The notes under the pieces are model-generated. The model made no database searches, had not been told where the DNA came from, and was given only the letters and a program-made list of their open reading frames with translations. The translations under genes and the position numbers were made by a program. Positions 1 through 7,532 of a DNA stretch of 37,835 nt are shown here, piece by piece. The stretch's first letter is position 1. Each line of letters starts with the position of its first letter. Source of the stretch: Pirellula sp. (GTDB lineage: Bacteria; Planctomycetota; Planctomycetia; Pirellulales; Pirellulaceae); NCBI GenBank assembly GCA_021300015.1, contig JAJTFB010000017.1, forward strand, positions 1-37,835. Reading direction: 5' to 3'.

Positions 1-1343
1 CGGATTGCCTGTTCGGGAGTATCGAAATTTCGGATGCCGTTGGATTGGAGGATTTCGATCCCTGCTTGCATCGATAGGCCACCCATCCAGGATGCGACCA
101 ACCGTTTCGAGGGGGGGATAGGGATTTGCGAGACTTGTTCTGCCGTCTGCGTCGGGTTGGTCATCGCTTGTGGGGAGAGAATTGCAAGGACCGTATCGAC
201 GTTGGGATCGGTCAGGACAATCCGTAGAGCCTTGGCGAACCGTTCTGGAGTCGCATCGCCGATCACATCGATGGGATTTCCTTTGGACCAGTTGGGTGGA
301 AGGCATTCATTGAGTTGTGCGATGGTCGATGGATCGAGTTGGGTAAGGCATCCGTCGTGTTCGAGCAGAGTGTCGCTGGCCATGACCCCTGGCCCACCTG
401 CATTGGTAACGATCGCGATGCGTTCGCCGATGGTATCAGGTCCCGACAAAGAGGTTTGCGAGAGGAGTTCGGCGCATTGGACCATCGAATCCATGTCATA
501 AACTCGGACGATTCCGCAGTGCTCCATGACGGCTTGGTAGACCTCGTCGAGACCAGCGAGCGAACCGGTGTGGGAAGCGGCGGCTTGGGCCGAGGCTTCG
601 AATCGACCTGCTTTGTATGCGATGAGTGGTTTGCTCAAGCTAAATCTTTTTGCGGCTTGAATAAACGCTTTGGGTTTGGTGATCGACTCGATGTACAGAA
701 TCGCTGCGGTGGTTTTGGGGTCGTCGGCAAGATAATCCAGAAGGTCGGAAAAGCCGACGTCGATTTGGTTGCCCAACGACACGAAGTTCGAGAAACCGAT
801 TCCTTCTCGGATCGACCAGTCGAGGAACGCGGTGCACAAGGCTCCGGATTGAGAAACAAAGGCGAGGCCACCGGCCTTGGGCATGCCACGAGCGAAGCTT
901 GCGCTAAGACGCGATTCGGGGTGAATGAGCCCTAGGCAATTGGGCCCAAGGACTCTCAGGGCTGGGTATTTGGAAATCGCTCGGATGAGGTCCTGCTGGT
1001 GGGCTAGGCCGGCAGGGCCGATCTCTTGGAAACCAGCCGTGATGACCAGGGCCGCCGGGATCCCCAAACTGCCGCATTGTTCGACGAGGTTGGGGATCGT
1101 CGTTGCGGGGGTGCACAGTACCGCTAGATCGACCCGCTCGGGCAAATCGGACAACGAGGCATAGGCCCGCTGGGCCGCAACGGACTTGCTCTTTACGTTC
1201 ACCGGATAAACGGTCCCGGTAAAGCGATGCTCGAGCAGGTTCTGGAAGATGCTCGTACCGACCTTGCCCGGTGAATCGCTCGCACCGACGACGGCCACCG
1301 AACGGGGAGCGAGCAAGGGCTCTAGGCTGTTGGATGGATTCAT
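1..1343 (-). CDS. Acetate/acyl-CoA ligase (ADP-forming), alpha-type part, truncated by window edge
   Basis: The enzyme interconverts acyl-CoA, ADP and phosphate with acid, CoA and ATP in the cytoplasm. About 447 residues are visible from ATG 1343; the C-terminus runs off the left edge. Residues 8-130 form a CoA-binding Rossmann domain (APRSVAVVGASDSPGKVG near the start, LGPNCLGLIHP near 135). A succinyl-CoA-ligase-like domain follows (FVSQSGALCTAF near 160). The motif SHTGSLAG places the expected phospho-histidine at His258, as in the Pat/ACD family. A third flavodoxin-like domain begins near residue 310 (IAIVTNAGGPGVMASD). It is not visible whether an ATP-grasp (beta) domain is fused beyond the edge, so it could also be a Pat-type protein. 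The ABM-fold gene lies 59 bases upstream on the same strand and may be co-transcribed. The family call is secure; the substrate is not. Confidence 0.9.
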   Translation of the reverse strand, partial: MNPSNSLEPLLAPRSVAVVGASDSPGKVGTSIFQNLLEHRFTGTVYPVNVKSKSVAAQRAYASLSDLPERVDLAVLCTPATTIPNLVEQCGSLGIPAALVITAGFQEIGPAGLAHQQDLIRAISKYPALRVLGPNCLGLIHPESRLSASFARGMPKAGGLAFVSQSGALCTAFLDWSIREGIGFSNFVSLGNQIDVGFSDLLDYLADDPKTTAAILYIESITKPKAFIQAAKRFSLSKPLIAYKAGRFEASAQAAASHTGSLAGLDEVYQAVMEHCGIVRVYDMDSMVQCAELLSQTSLSGPDTIGERIAIVTNAGGPGVMASDTLLEHDGCLTQLDPSTIAQLNECLPPNWSKGNPIDVIGDATPERFAKALRIVLTDPNVDTVLAILSPQAMTNPTQTAEQVSQIPIPPSKRLVASWMGGLSMQAGIEILQSNGIRNFDTPEQAI

Positions 1344-1402
1344 GGGCTTAGAGTCCAACCGAGAGAATCACGCCCGAGGCATTTGCGGATCATAGAAGCG
1401 GA

Positions 1403-1702
1403 TCATAGAATCCGAACGGCGACTTGGACCCAAGCCGGATCGCCGAGAAGATCGGGAAAGTGCTTGCGTCCTTCTTGGATGTGAGCCGACTGCCCATGCT
1501 TTTCCAACGCATCGCGACTGGCCCATTCCTCGATGAAGGTGAATCGATTGGGGTGATCCAGGTCGACAAACAGGTCGTAGCGGATGCAACCGTCCTCTTG
1601 GCGTGTCGGACCGACGAACGACTCGAGGACTCGGCGCAGTTGATCCTCGCATCCCGGTTTTGCGTTCAGGTGGGCGACGACATCGACTTTTTGTTCGGAC
1701 AT
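1403..1702 (-). CDS. ABM-domain protein, putative quinol monooxygenase (YgiN-like)
   Basis: A 99-residue single-domain protein of the antibiotic biosynthesis monooxygenase (dimeric alpha/beta barrel) fold. Visible family features are the opening strand VDVVAHLNAKPG, the helix EDQLRRVLESFVGPTRQEDGC, the strand YDLFVDLDHPNRFTFIEEW, and the helix with SAHIQEGR. Members are small cytoplasmic dimers; some oxidise quinols without cofactor and others degrade haem, but most are uncharacterised, so the reaction is not assigned. The start at ATG 1702 has AGGAG (1715-1719) 12 bases upstream. It is divergent from the MoxR gene and upstream of the acyl-CoA ligase on the same strand. The length is typical for the family. 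Confidence 0.8.
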   Translation of the reverse strand: MSEQKVDVVAHLNAKPGCEDQLRRVLESFVGPTRQEDGCIRYDLFVDLDHPNRFTFIEEWASRDALEKHGQSAHIQEGRKHFPDLLGDPAWVQVAVRIL

Positions 1703-1744
1703 GTTGGTGGTAGGCTCCTGAGACCAAAACGATTGGAAAGATGG

Positions 1745-1750
1745 TATGAT
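1745..1750 (+). promoter_or_regulatory. Candidate -10 box TATGAT for the MoxR gene
   Basis: TATGAT lies in the 99-base gap between two divergent genes, about 50 bases before the MoxR start. No recognisable -35 hexamer sits 16-18 bases upstream, so this is only a weak candidate. Confidence 0.3.
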
Positions 1751-1801
1751 AGCGACTCGGTTCGGATCTATCTACCTAAGCATTTTCGCACGGAAACTAT
1801 T

Positions 1802-2884
1802 GTGAGCAACGCCAGCGGTCCCAGTGGCAAAACCCCTCGTAGCATCGGTGATTTGCTCCGCGAATTTCGCGAACACCATGAGCAGATGAAAATCGAGTTG
1901 GGAAAAGCGATCGTCGGACAAGAGGAGGTCGTCGAGCAGCTTTTTGCCGCCGTCTTCACCCGTGGGCATTGCTTGCTTGAGGGGGTTCCGGGTTTGGCGA
2001 AAACCTTGATGGTTTCGTCCCTTGCGAAAATTTTAGATGTGAACTTCAAGCGGATTCAGTTCACACCTGACCTGATGCCTTCGGACATCACAGGAACGAA
2101 TGTTCTTGAGGAAGACGCCCAGGGGCGACGTGAGTTCCGATTCGTCGAGGGCCCGATCTTCACCAATATCCTGCTTGCAGACGAAATCAACCGCACGCCT
2201 CCCAAGACCCAAGCGGCGCTCTTGCAAGCGATGCAGGAGCGCGAGATCAGCATCGGACGACAGACCTACTCTTTGCCGGACCCATTCTTTACTATCGCGA
2301 CACAAAACCCGATCGAGCAGGAAGGGACCTATCCACTTCCTGAAGCCCAGCTAGACCGTTTTATGTTCAACATCAAAGTCGGTTACCCCACGGCCGACGA
2401 AGAGGAACGGATTCTCACGACGACGACCCGGGGTGAAAAACCTGAGATTGCCAAGGTGCTTTCGGCCAGGGCGATTCTGAACATTCAAAAACTTATTAAT
2501 TCCGTAGCCGTGAGCCCATTTGTGATCAAGTACGTCGTCGCTTTGGTCCGCGCCACTCGGCCCGGTGAGTCCGACGCTCCGGAGGTTGTCAAGGAACTGC
2601 TCGACTTTGGAGCAGGACCTCGGGCGGGTCAGTTTCTCATCCAAGCCGGCAAAGCGATGGCCGCCATGGACGGTCGATTCAACATTGCGATCGAAGATAT
2701 CAAGCGGATCGCCGTACCCGTTCTGCGTCACCGACTGAGCACGAACTTCCAAGCCCAAGCCGAGGGGATGACGACCGACAAAATCATCCATCGGTTGCTC
2801 AAGGAGCTTAAGGAACCTGCGATACCCAAGTATGCAGGGGTCGATCCGAACGCGATTCAAATGTCTCCTCCTCCGATTCAATAA
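1802..2884 (+). CDS. MoxR-family AAA+ ATPase
   Basis: A 360-residue MoxR AAA+ ATPase, a chaperone-like remodelling enzyme of the cytoplasm that usually matures metal-dependent or envelope complexes with VWA-domain partners. From GTG 1802 the Walker A motif GVPGLAKT is residues 61-68, Walker B ILLADE is residues 123-128 followed by the MoxR signature INRTPPKTQAALLQAMQE, and sensor 1 is ATQNP. The C-terminal lid with VRATRP and GAGPRAGQFLI is complete. The reading frame is open upstream to 1424, but that part lies antisense to the ABM gene and has no family similarity. GTG 1802 gives the normal N-terminus and length. The usual DUF58 and VWA neighbours are absent; an ABC permease follows 33 bases downstream on the same strand. 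Confidence 0.93.
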   Translation: MSNASGPSGKTPRSIGDLLREFREHHEQMKIELGKAIVGQEEVVEQLFAAVFTRGHCLLEGVPGLAKTLMVSSLAKILDVNFKRIQFTPDLMPSDITGTNVLEEDAQGRREFRFVEGPIFTNILLADEINRTPPKTQAALLQAMQEREISIGRQTYSLPDPFFTIATQNPIEQEGTYPLPEAQLDRFMFNIKVGYPTADEEERILTTTTRGEKPEIAKVLSARAILNIQKLINSVAVSPFVIKYVVALVRATRPGESDAPEVVKELLDFGAGPRAGQFLIQAGKAMAAMDGRFNIAIEDIKRIAVPVLRHRLSTNFQAQAEGMTTDKIIHRLLKELKEPAIPKYAGVDPNAIQMSPPPIQ

Positions 2885-2917
2885 GCGATTTGTTCCCGGT
2901 CTCAAGGAGACACTCGA

Positions 2918-4444
2918 GTGCAATGGGATGTATCGGTTGGCCAAGCGACGCTGCTGACATTCCTGATCGGGCTTTCGGTAGGGACGCTTGCAACCGTGCT
3001 CGCACTCCTTGTGAGCCTAGGGGCATTCTGGTTTCGAATTGCAGGTTGGCGCCTAGCCGTTGGGCTTATATCCAGTTTTCTGCTTGTTCCGGTGTATGTT
3101 CAAGCCACTGCGTGGAGTGCGGGGTTCGGTTCCAACGGCTGGCTCAGGCTCAGTCAAGTCGATGCGGCCAAGTCGCCGTGGATGGGTGTGGCGAGCGTCG
3201 TTTGGATTCATGCTTGTGCGGCATTGCCGTATTGCTTTTGGATCATTTCGCTCGGGCTCCGGCGGATCCACGATGCGCGGGTCGATCAAGCGTTGGTTGA
3301 GTTTGGACCATCGTTTGCCTTGCGACGGCAGGTAGTCCCGAAGCTAGTGCCTTGGCTTCTAGGGGCTTTTTTGTGGGCTTTTGCTTGCGTTCAATACGAC
3401 ATGGTCGTGACCAATCTGTTCCAAACGCCTACGTTGTGCGAGAGCGTGTACCAGCAGGTTCAATTCGGGAAGTTGCGCAGTGTTCCGATCTTGATCGCTT
3501 GGGCGATCTCGATTCTTTGCGGGCTTGCGCTGGCGCTGAGTGTATTTTTCTCGATGGGGCAGGATGCATCGCAAGCGGGCCGATCGCCCTCGGACTCAGC
3601 GGGATCTGATCGATTCGATGCTGCAATAGCTCGACCTTGGTTTGCATGGCTGACGCTATCGGTCTGGGGAGTGTTGACCGTTTGCTGCATGGTACCTTGG
3701 ATGAATCTGATTTCCCGCATGGGATGGAGTTCGGTTCTCGTCGAGGGTCGAGGTGTTCGAAGTTGGAGTTTGAGCGAAGTTGGCGCCTCGTTTGGGCATG
3801 TAGTGGATTTTCGGACGGAGTTTGGATGGAGTTTGCAGTTGAGTTTGTGGACCGTGGGGCTTAGCTTGCTTCTGACGGCATTGATGATTCTTTGGAGTGG
3901 CAATCGATATCGATCTGCTTGGCTTTTTGGTGTCCTTGGTTGTATGCTCGCGACGCCTGGTCCATTGATCAATTTGCTCATCGGACAGTTTTTGAATCGA
4001 TGGTTGCCCGACGCTTGGAGTTTTCTTTCGGATCAAACGTTGCTAGGCCCGATCCTGGCCTTGCAGTTCCGGGTCTTGCCGGTGGTTTTTGGGTTGATTT
4101 GGGTCGCTCAGCAGCAGTATTTGCATCGCTATGGAGAGTTGCTCGCCTTGGAATCGGGGCTACCTTATCGAATGCGGTTTTATGCCTGGATGCGGTTTGT
4201 TCAGCGAGGGTGGATCATCGCGTTTTGGATCGGATTTTCGATCGCTTTTGGGGATCTGGCGAGCTATTTGTTGGTGCAGCCCCCTGGGGTTACGACCGTG
4301 GCGATGCGGATGTTCGACCTGCTTCATTATGGGACGAAGAATCGCGAAGCGGGATTGGCCGTCGTTCTGGCGTTTTTTGGAGCTTTATCGAGTATTGCGT
4401 GGTTCCGAGTCCCTCGGGGAGGCCCGATTTCAGATCGTTCGTGA
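2918..4444 (+). CDS. Fe3+/thiamine-type ABC transporter permease, two fused permease domains
   Basis: A 508-residue inner-membrane protein with about twelve hydrophobic segments arranged as two repeats, like FbpB/ThiP permeases. The first half holds an EAA-type cytoplasmic loop near residues 127-147 (RIHDARVDQALVEFGPSFAL) and the second half has another around residue 410 (ELLALESGLPYRMRFYAWM). These loops normally contact the ATPase. The start is GTG 2918, supported by AAGGAG at 2904-2909 with an 8-base gap; the in-frame coding begins QWDVSVGQATLL. It follows MoxR by 33 bases. No ATP-binding subunit or substrate-binding protein is encoded next to it, so the substrate (iron is most likely for this subfamily) is inferred only from family resemblance. 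Confidence 0.85.
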   Translation: MQWDVSVGQATLLTFLIGLSVGTLATVLALLVSLGAFWFRIAGWRLAVGLISSFLLVPVYVQATAWSAGFGSNGWLRLSQVDAAKSPWMGVASVVWIHACAALPYCFWIISLGLRRIHDARVDQALVEFGPSFALRRQVVPKLVPWLLGAFLWAFACVQYDMVVTNLFQTPTLCESVYQQVQFGKLRSVPILIAWAISILCGLALALSVFFSMGQDASQAGRSPSDSAGSDRFDAAIARPWFAWLTLSVWGVLTVCCMVPWMNLISRMGWSSVLVEGRGVRSWSLSEVGASFGHVVDFRTEFGWSLQLSLWTVGLSLLLTALMILWSGNRYRSAWLFGVLGCMLATPGPLINLLIGQFLNRWLPDAWSFLSDQTLLGPILALQFRVLPVVFGLIWVAQQQYLHRYGELLALESGLPYRMRFYAWMRFVQRGWIIAFWIGFSIAFGDLASYLLVQPPGVTTVAMRMFDLLHYGTKNREAGLAVVLAFFGALSSIAWFRVPRGGPISDRS

Positions 4445-4467
4445 ATCCTAATCGGTCCGTGAACGCT

Positions 4468-4473
4468 TATAAT
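4468..4473 (+). promoter_or_regulatory. Candidate -10 box TATAAT upstream of the exported hydrolase
   Basis: A perfect TATAAT lies 24 bases after the permease stop and about 75 bases before ATG 4548. A start of transcription near 4480 would leave only some 11 bases before the alternative GTG 4491, which favours the ATG start. No good -35 box is visible. Confidence 0.4.
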
Positions 4474-4547
4474 GAGGGTCTTGCTGTTTCGTGACCTACT
4501 CTCGAAATCAGGCCAAGCAGTTTTTTAGTTACATCAACCGAGCCAAG

Positions 4548-6038
4548 ATGATGAATCGATTTGCGATCGAAGATAAACTGGCGATTCTCAATCCAGCCGA
4601 CTCGATCGGCCGTTGGGTCCTCGCGATGGCGGTTTCGTTGCTCAGTGTGCTCGGTGTACACGGGGAAATCAGTGTGCGAAAGGCGTTAGGTCAATCGCCA
4701 TCGGAGTATCGGCTTCGCGAGCGTTCGATTGTCCAGCGAGGAGATCGCCTCGAACGCACCGAGGAGACGACGAGTTGGGATGCGGCTCGGACTGCGGTGA
4801 TCGTTTGTGACGTTTGGGACTACCATCACTCGGTCAATGCCGTGCGGCGGCTCGAGGAGATGTTGCCGAGCATGGAGAAACTGCTGCAAACGGCGAGGCA
4901 ATCGGGTTCGGTCATCATCCACGCACCGAGTGATTGCATGCCCCACTATGCTGAACATCCTGCAAGGTTGCGAGCGATCGGTGCTCCGAAAGTCGATCTT
5001 CCACGGAACATCGCTTCGTGGAATTGCAAAACGCTCACCGAGGCTTTGGGGGAATACCCATTGGATCAGAGTGACGGAGGCCAAGACGATGATCCTCAAG
5101 AGCATCGATTATGGGCCGACAAGCTCAAGGCGCTCGGGCGCAATTCGGATCTGCCGTGGAAATCTCAAAACCCTGCGATCGTCATCGATGCGAGCAAAGA
5201 CTACATCAGCGACAAAGGAGATGAGGTTTGGGCGATTTTAAAGAGCAGAAAGATCGAACAGGTCATCATGATCGGCGTGCATACCAACATGTGCGTCCTT
5301 GGAAGGCCCTTTGGGCTTAGGCAGCTTGCGAGCAACGGAATGAAGGTCGTGTTGGTGCGAGACTTGACCGATTGCATGTACAACCCCAAGCAGTGGCCTT
5401 ACGTCGATCACTATTCCGGAAACGATCTGATGATCGCTTATGTGGAGCAGTACGTCTGTCCGACCATCTGTAGCGATCAGATCCACGGGGGCATGCCTGT
5501 AGCATTTTCAGGGGATCTACGGGCAAAAAAGGATTTGCTACCTTCCGAGGTCCCGAGGTCCAAGGACTCGGCAGTTGCTTGGTCCTTGACGCCGTGGAAG
5601 GAGGTCCTCGATCACCCGTTTTCGCAAGGCGCGACAAGGCCCTTGGTTCGGTGTTCGCTCCGGATACCCCCTGAGTTGTTTTCCGGACCGATCGTCCTGA
5701 GTCATCCTCGGATCCGAAAAGCGTGGCTAAACGGCCATCCGATGGAGATTGCCAAGGGACAAAACTTGCCGACGACGTTTGCGATGGACTTTGCCCATAC
5801 CTTTGGTAACGATGATGCGAATGTTTTGGTTTTGGAAATTGATACCTCGTCAGGTTTGCAGGATCCGCAGGTCCAAGCAACGGATTTGGGCCCGATGGTG
5901 CGTGGACCAACTGGATCGGTAACGCTATCGGGGCGATGGCAGATCAAGACACCGTCGGATCCTGCCGATACGAATCTGCCGCTTCCTGCCAAATTTGCAT
6001 TGCCTCCTGCGGTATACTACACACTCGAGACCCCTTAA
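4548..6038 (+). CDS. Exported isochorismatase-fold cysteine hydrolase with C-terminal beta domain
   Basis: A 496-residue protein. After a 22-residue leader a hydrophobic segment (WVLAMAVSLLSVLGVHG) suggests export or membrane anchoring. Residues ~80-310 form an isochorismatase-like hydrolase with the expected triad: Asp88 (VIVCDVWD), Lys217 (VIDASKDYIS) and Cys249 (GVHTNMCVLGR). The family hydrolyses amides, such as nicotinamide or N-carbamoyl compounds, or vinyl ethers; the substrate here is unknown. The last ~150 residues look like a beta-sandwich/galactose-binding-type module (LSHPRIRKAWLNGHPM, then NVLVLEIDTSSGL), similar in style to accessory domains of glycoside hydrolases. The frame is open to GTG 4491, but ATG 4548 or 4551 fits the upstream -10 box better. 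The start is uncertain. Confidence 0.8.
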   Translation: MMNRFAIEDKLAILNPADSIGRWVLAMAVSLLSVLGVHGEISVRKALGQSPSEYRLRERSIVQRGDRLERTEETTSWDAARTAVIVCDVWDYHHSVNAVRRLEEMLPSMEKLLQTARQSGSVIIHAPSDCMPHYAEHPARLRAIGAPKVDLPRNIASWNCKTLTEALGEYPLDQSDGGQDDDPQEHRLWADKLKALGRNSDLPWKSQNPAIVIDASKDYISDKGDEVWAILKSRKIEQVIMIGVHTNMCVLGRPFGLRQLASNGMKVVLVRDLTDCMYNPKQWPYVDHYSGNDLMIAYVEQYVCPTICSDQIHGGMPVAFSGDLRAKKDLLPSEVPRSKDSAVAWSLTPWKEVLDHPFSQGATRPLVRCSLRIPPELFSGPIVLSHPRIRKAWLNGHPMEIAKGQNLPTTFAMDFAHTFGNDDANVLVLEIDTSSGLQDPQVQATDLGPMVRGPTGSVTLSGRWQIKTPSDPADTNLPLPAKFALPPAVYYTLETP

Positions 6039-6055
6039 GACAATCCACGACCCTC

Positions 6056-6061
6056 GGAGGG
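6056..6061 (+). promoter_or_regulatory. Ribosome binding site of xseB (GGAGGG)
   Basis: GGAGGG ends 9 bases before ATG 6071 and decides the start of the xseB gene against a longer open frame that reaches back into the preceding gene. Confidence 0.7.
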
Positions 6062-6070
6062 AACCACGCT

Positions 6071-6382
6071 ATGGCTAAATCCAAGAGTGCCGATCAAGAC
6101 GACTCGAACTTGAGTTTCGAGGGTGCCATGGCATCCTTGGAGCAGGTTGTCCGCAAGCTCGAGAGCGGTTCGTTACCTTTGGAGCAGATGCTCTCGGAGT
6201 ACGCCAAGGCGGTCGAATACGTTCAGGTTTGTCATCGGCAATTGGAGGGGGCTCGACGGCGGATTGCGCAATTGCAGAGTGTCGATGCGGATGGCAAGGC
6301 GTTGACCAAGGAATGGGACGACACGGCACCGACGGTTCAGGAGAACCGCGATGCACCTTCGCGTCGAAAAAGCAACTCTTGA
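6071..6382 (+). CDS. xseB: Exodeoxyribonuclease VII small subunit
   Basis: A 103-residue small subunit of exonuclease VII, which with XseA degrades single-stranded DNA to short oligonucleotides in the cytoplasm. The family core is clear: LSFEGAMASLEQVVRKLESG, LPLEQMLSEYAKAVEYVQVC and the C-terminal helix RRRIAQL. The tail after residue 80 is about 20 residues longer than in enterobacterial XseB and is polar. The start ATG 6071 is chosen because of the strong GGAGGG site. The gene follows the exported hydrolase by 32 bases; xseA is not adjacent. Confidence 0.93.
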   Translation: MAKSKSADQDDSNLSFEGAMASLEQVVRKLESGSLPLEQMLSEYAKAVEYVQVCHRQLEGARRRIAQLQSVDADGKALTKEWDDTAPTVQENRDAPSRRKSNS

Positions 6383-6423
6383 ATACCTAGTGGATTCAGG
6401 ATGCTGTTTGAACGGCTCGCCCG

Positions 6424-6445
6424 CTGAGTCCTGCTTAGGACTCAG
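6424..6445. terminator. Perfect 9-bp hairpin between convergent genes
   Basis: CTGAGTCCT (6424-6432), loop GCTT, AGGACTCAG (6437-6445) form a perfect stem between xseB (plus) and the lipoprotein gene (minus), which converge here. There is no long T-tract on either side, so it may be a Rho-independent-like stop or an RNA 3' end stabiliser for either transcript. Confidence 0.5.
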
Positions 6446-6499
6446 ACGGCACCGGGTCCATGACCATCAACCGACCCAAAAGGGGTGAGAGATAGGCAC

Positions 6500-7003
6500 T
6501 TATTTGATTTCCTCTGGTGGTTGATTGGGGGTATTTTCGAATTCCTTCGAGGCCTCGAGAAACGCTTTTGAAAGATCCTCCCAAGCGGTTTTAGCACCCT
6601 TCTCGACATCACTCCATGCCTGAGACGTCGACTTGCTGATCTCAGCGATTTTTTCCTTGGCCGTCTCTCGTTTCTGCTCAAGAGCGGCCATTTTCAATTC
6701 CCAACTGCTTTTGGCGTCGCTGGCAAGTTCTTTTCCTTTAAGACGCAGCTTCTCGATATTGGCCTCCATCGCTTCCAATTGAGTTTGCATAGCGGCTAGC
6801 AGTTTATCTTTTTCTTGTTGTGAATAAGTAGCAGTTGTAGTTAAAGATTTGGTTGCGTCGCGCTTTACATCATCCATCGTGACGTTCACGGGTTTTTCCG
6901 ATCCGGAGTTCGGTTTAGGTGACTTCGGTTCGCACCCAAGGGTGCAGGTCAGTCCGAGTATGCCCAAGGCGAATGGTTTTTTAAACATGTGAAATTGCAT
7001 CAT
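6500..7003 (-). CDS. Putative coiled-coil lipoprotein
   Basis: A 167-residue protein of unknown function. The N-terminus has a signal peptide (KKPFALGILGLTCTLGC) ending in a plausible but imperfect lipobox with Cys24, so it is probably a periplasm-facing lipoprotein. A Ser/Pro-rich linker follows, then a long charged helix (residues ~60-150; repeated Lys/Glu, e.g. LEAMEANIEKLRLKGKELA) predicted as coiled coil, and a Pro-rich tail. Met6 (6988) is an equally good start and would give a more classical signal peptide. It follows the DUF3309 gene by 9 bases and is likely co-transcribed with it. I do not assign a biochemical role. Confidence 0.75.
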   Translation of the reverse strand: MMQFHMFKKPFALGILGLTCTLGCEPKSPKPNSGSEKPVNVTMDDVKRDATKSLTTTATYSQQEKDKLLAAMQTQLEAMEANIEKLRLKGKELASDAKSSWELKMAALEQKRETAKEKIAEISKSTSQAWSDVEKGAKTAWEDLSKAFLEASKEFENTPNQPPEEIK

Positions 7004-7012
7004 AGGATCTTT

Positions 7013-7186
7013 CTAGATTCGTTTCGTGAATAACAGAACGAGCAGCACCAAGATGATGATGCTAATGAGACTCAATCCTCCACTCGGACCGTAGCCCCAG
7101 TTTCGGCTGTGGGGCCAATTGGGAAGCGTTCCGACGCCACCGAGGAGAAAGAGGATTAGTAAGACGATTAAAATGGTTTGAAGCAT
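7013..7186 (-). CDS. DUF3309-family small membrane protein
   Basis: A 57-residue protein starting MLQTILIVLLILFLLGGVG and ending with a second hydrophobic stretch (LISIIILVLLVLLF) before TKRI. Between them lies the motif GTLPNWPHSRNWGYGPSGG, which is the hallmark of DUF3309 (a TLP-W-SR-WGY-PSGG pattern). The family is widespread in bacteria, small, with two membrane segments and no known function. AGGAG (7196-7200) lies 9 bases before ATG 7186. It heads a two-gene unit with the lipoprotein downstream. Related small proteins are often linked with envelope stress, but nothing here proves that. Confidence 0.88.
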   Translation of the reverse strand: MLQTILIVLLILFLLGGVGTLPNWPHSRNWGYGPSGGLSLISIIILVLLVLLFTKRI

Positions 7187-7532
7187 TTGCGAAAACTCCT
7201 GGGGTTCAAGAAGCGGTGTAAGGATTCGGAGACAATCGGGAAGCTTACAGACTTATCTTTTCAAAATAACTTTAGGAACGCTTGGGAATCTGTCCATCGA
7301 GGGAATCCCTAGTTCTGCATGGCGAAATACACCATTTGCATGAGATTTTTGGTTTGTGAACTCAAGTTCGAGGTAATGAGAGTGTCAGAGGCGATCAAAC
7401 GATGGATATCCTAAAGAGGCATGGCGGAATCAACCAAAAGGGCTTAATCTACCCGACTCACGGCGCACCTTCGACTTGAAGGTTCGCCGTTTCCGACTTA
7501 CCCCAGAGATCAGCGATGAACGGACTTGAAGT
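7187..7532. other. 346-base intergenic region, divergent DUF3309 / kinase operon
   Basis: No convincing gene is seen. The stretch contains the promoters of two divergent units, a 12-base dyad with arms GAACT/AGTTC at 7358-7369 that could be an operator, and the long hairpin at 7461-7489 just before the kinase gene. I could not pick a clear -35/-10 pair. Confidence 0.5.
7461..7489 (+). promoter_or_regulatory. Strong imperfect hairpin in the leader of the CheB/R-kinase gene
   Basis: The left arm CGGCGCACCTTC (7461-7472) and right arm GAAGGTTCGCCG (7478-7489) pair through 11 of 12 positions (one C/T mismatch) around a 5-base loop GACTT. It ends 43 bases before ATG 7533 and is followed by only three T residues, so it could be an attenuator, a protein-binding RNA hairpin, or a DNA operator. 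The structure is seen directly; its role is unknown. Confidence 0.55.

Noticed and set aside
315..935. Plus-strand open frame of 206 residues
   Set aside because: It is antisense to the acyl-CoA ligase, whose minus-strand frame shows clear family motifs; the plus-strand product is low-complexity and matches nothing I know.
1424..1801. 126-residue N-terminal extension of the MoxR frame
   Set aside because: It lies antisense to the ABM-fold gene and the real MoxR N-terminus begins at GTG 1802.
7319..7340. Possible sigma54 promoter (TGGC ... TTGC)
   Set aside because: The GG and GC elements are about 17 bases apart instead of the required 12.
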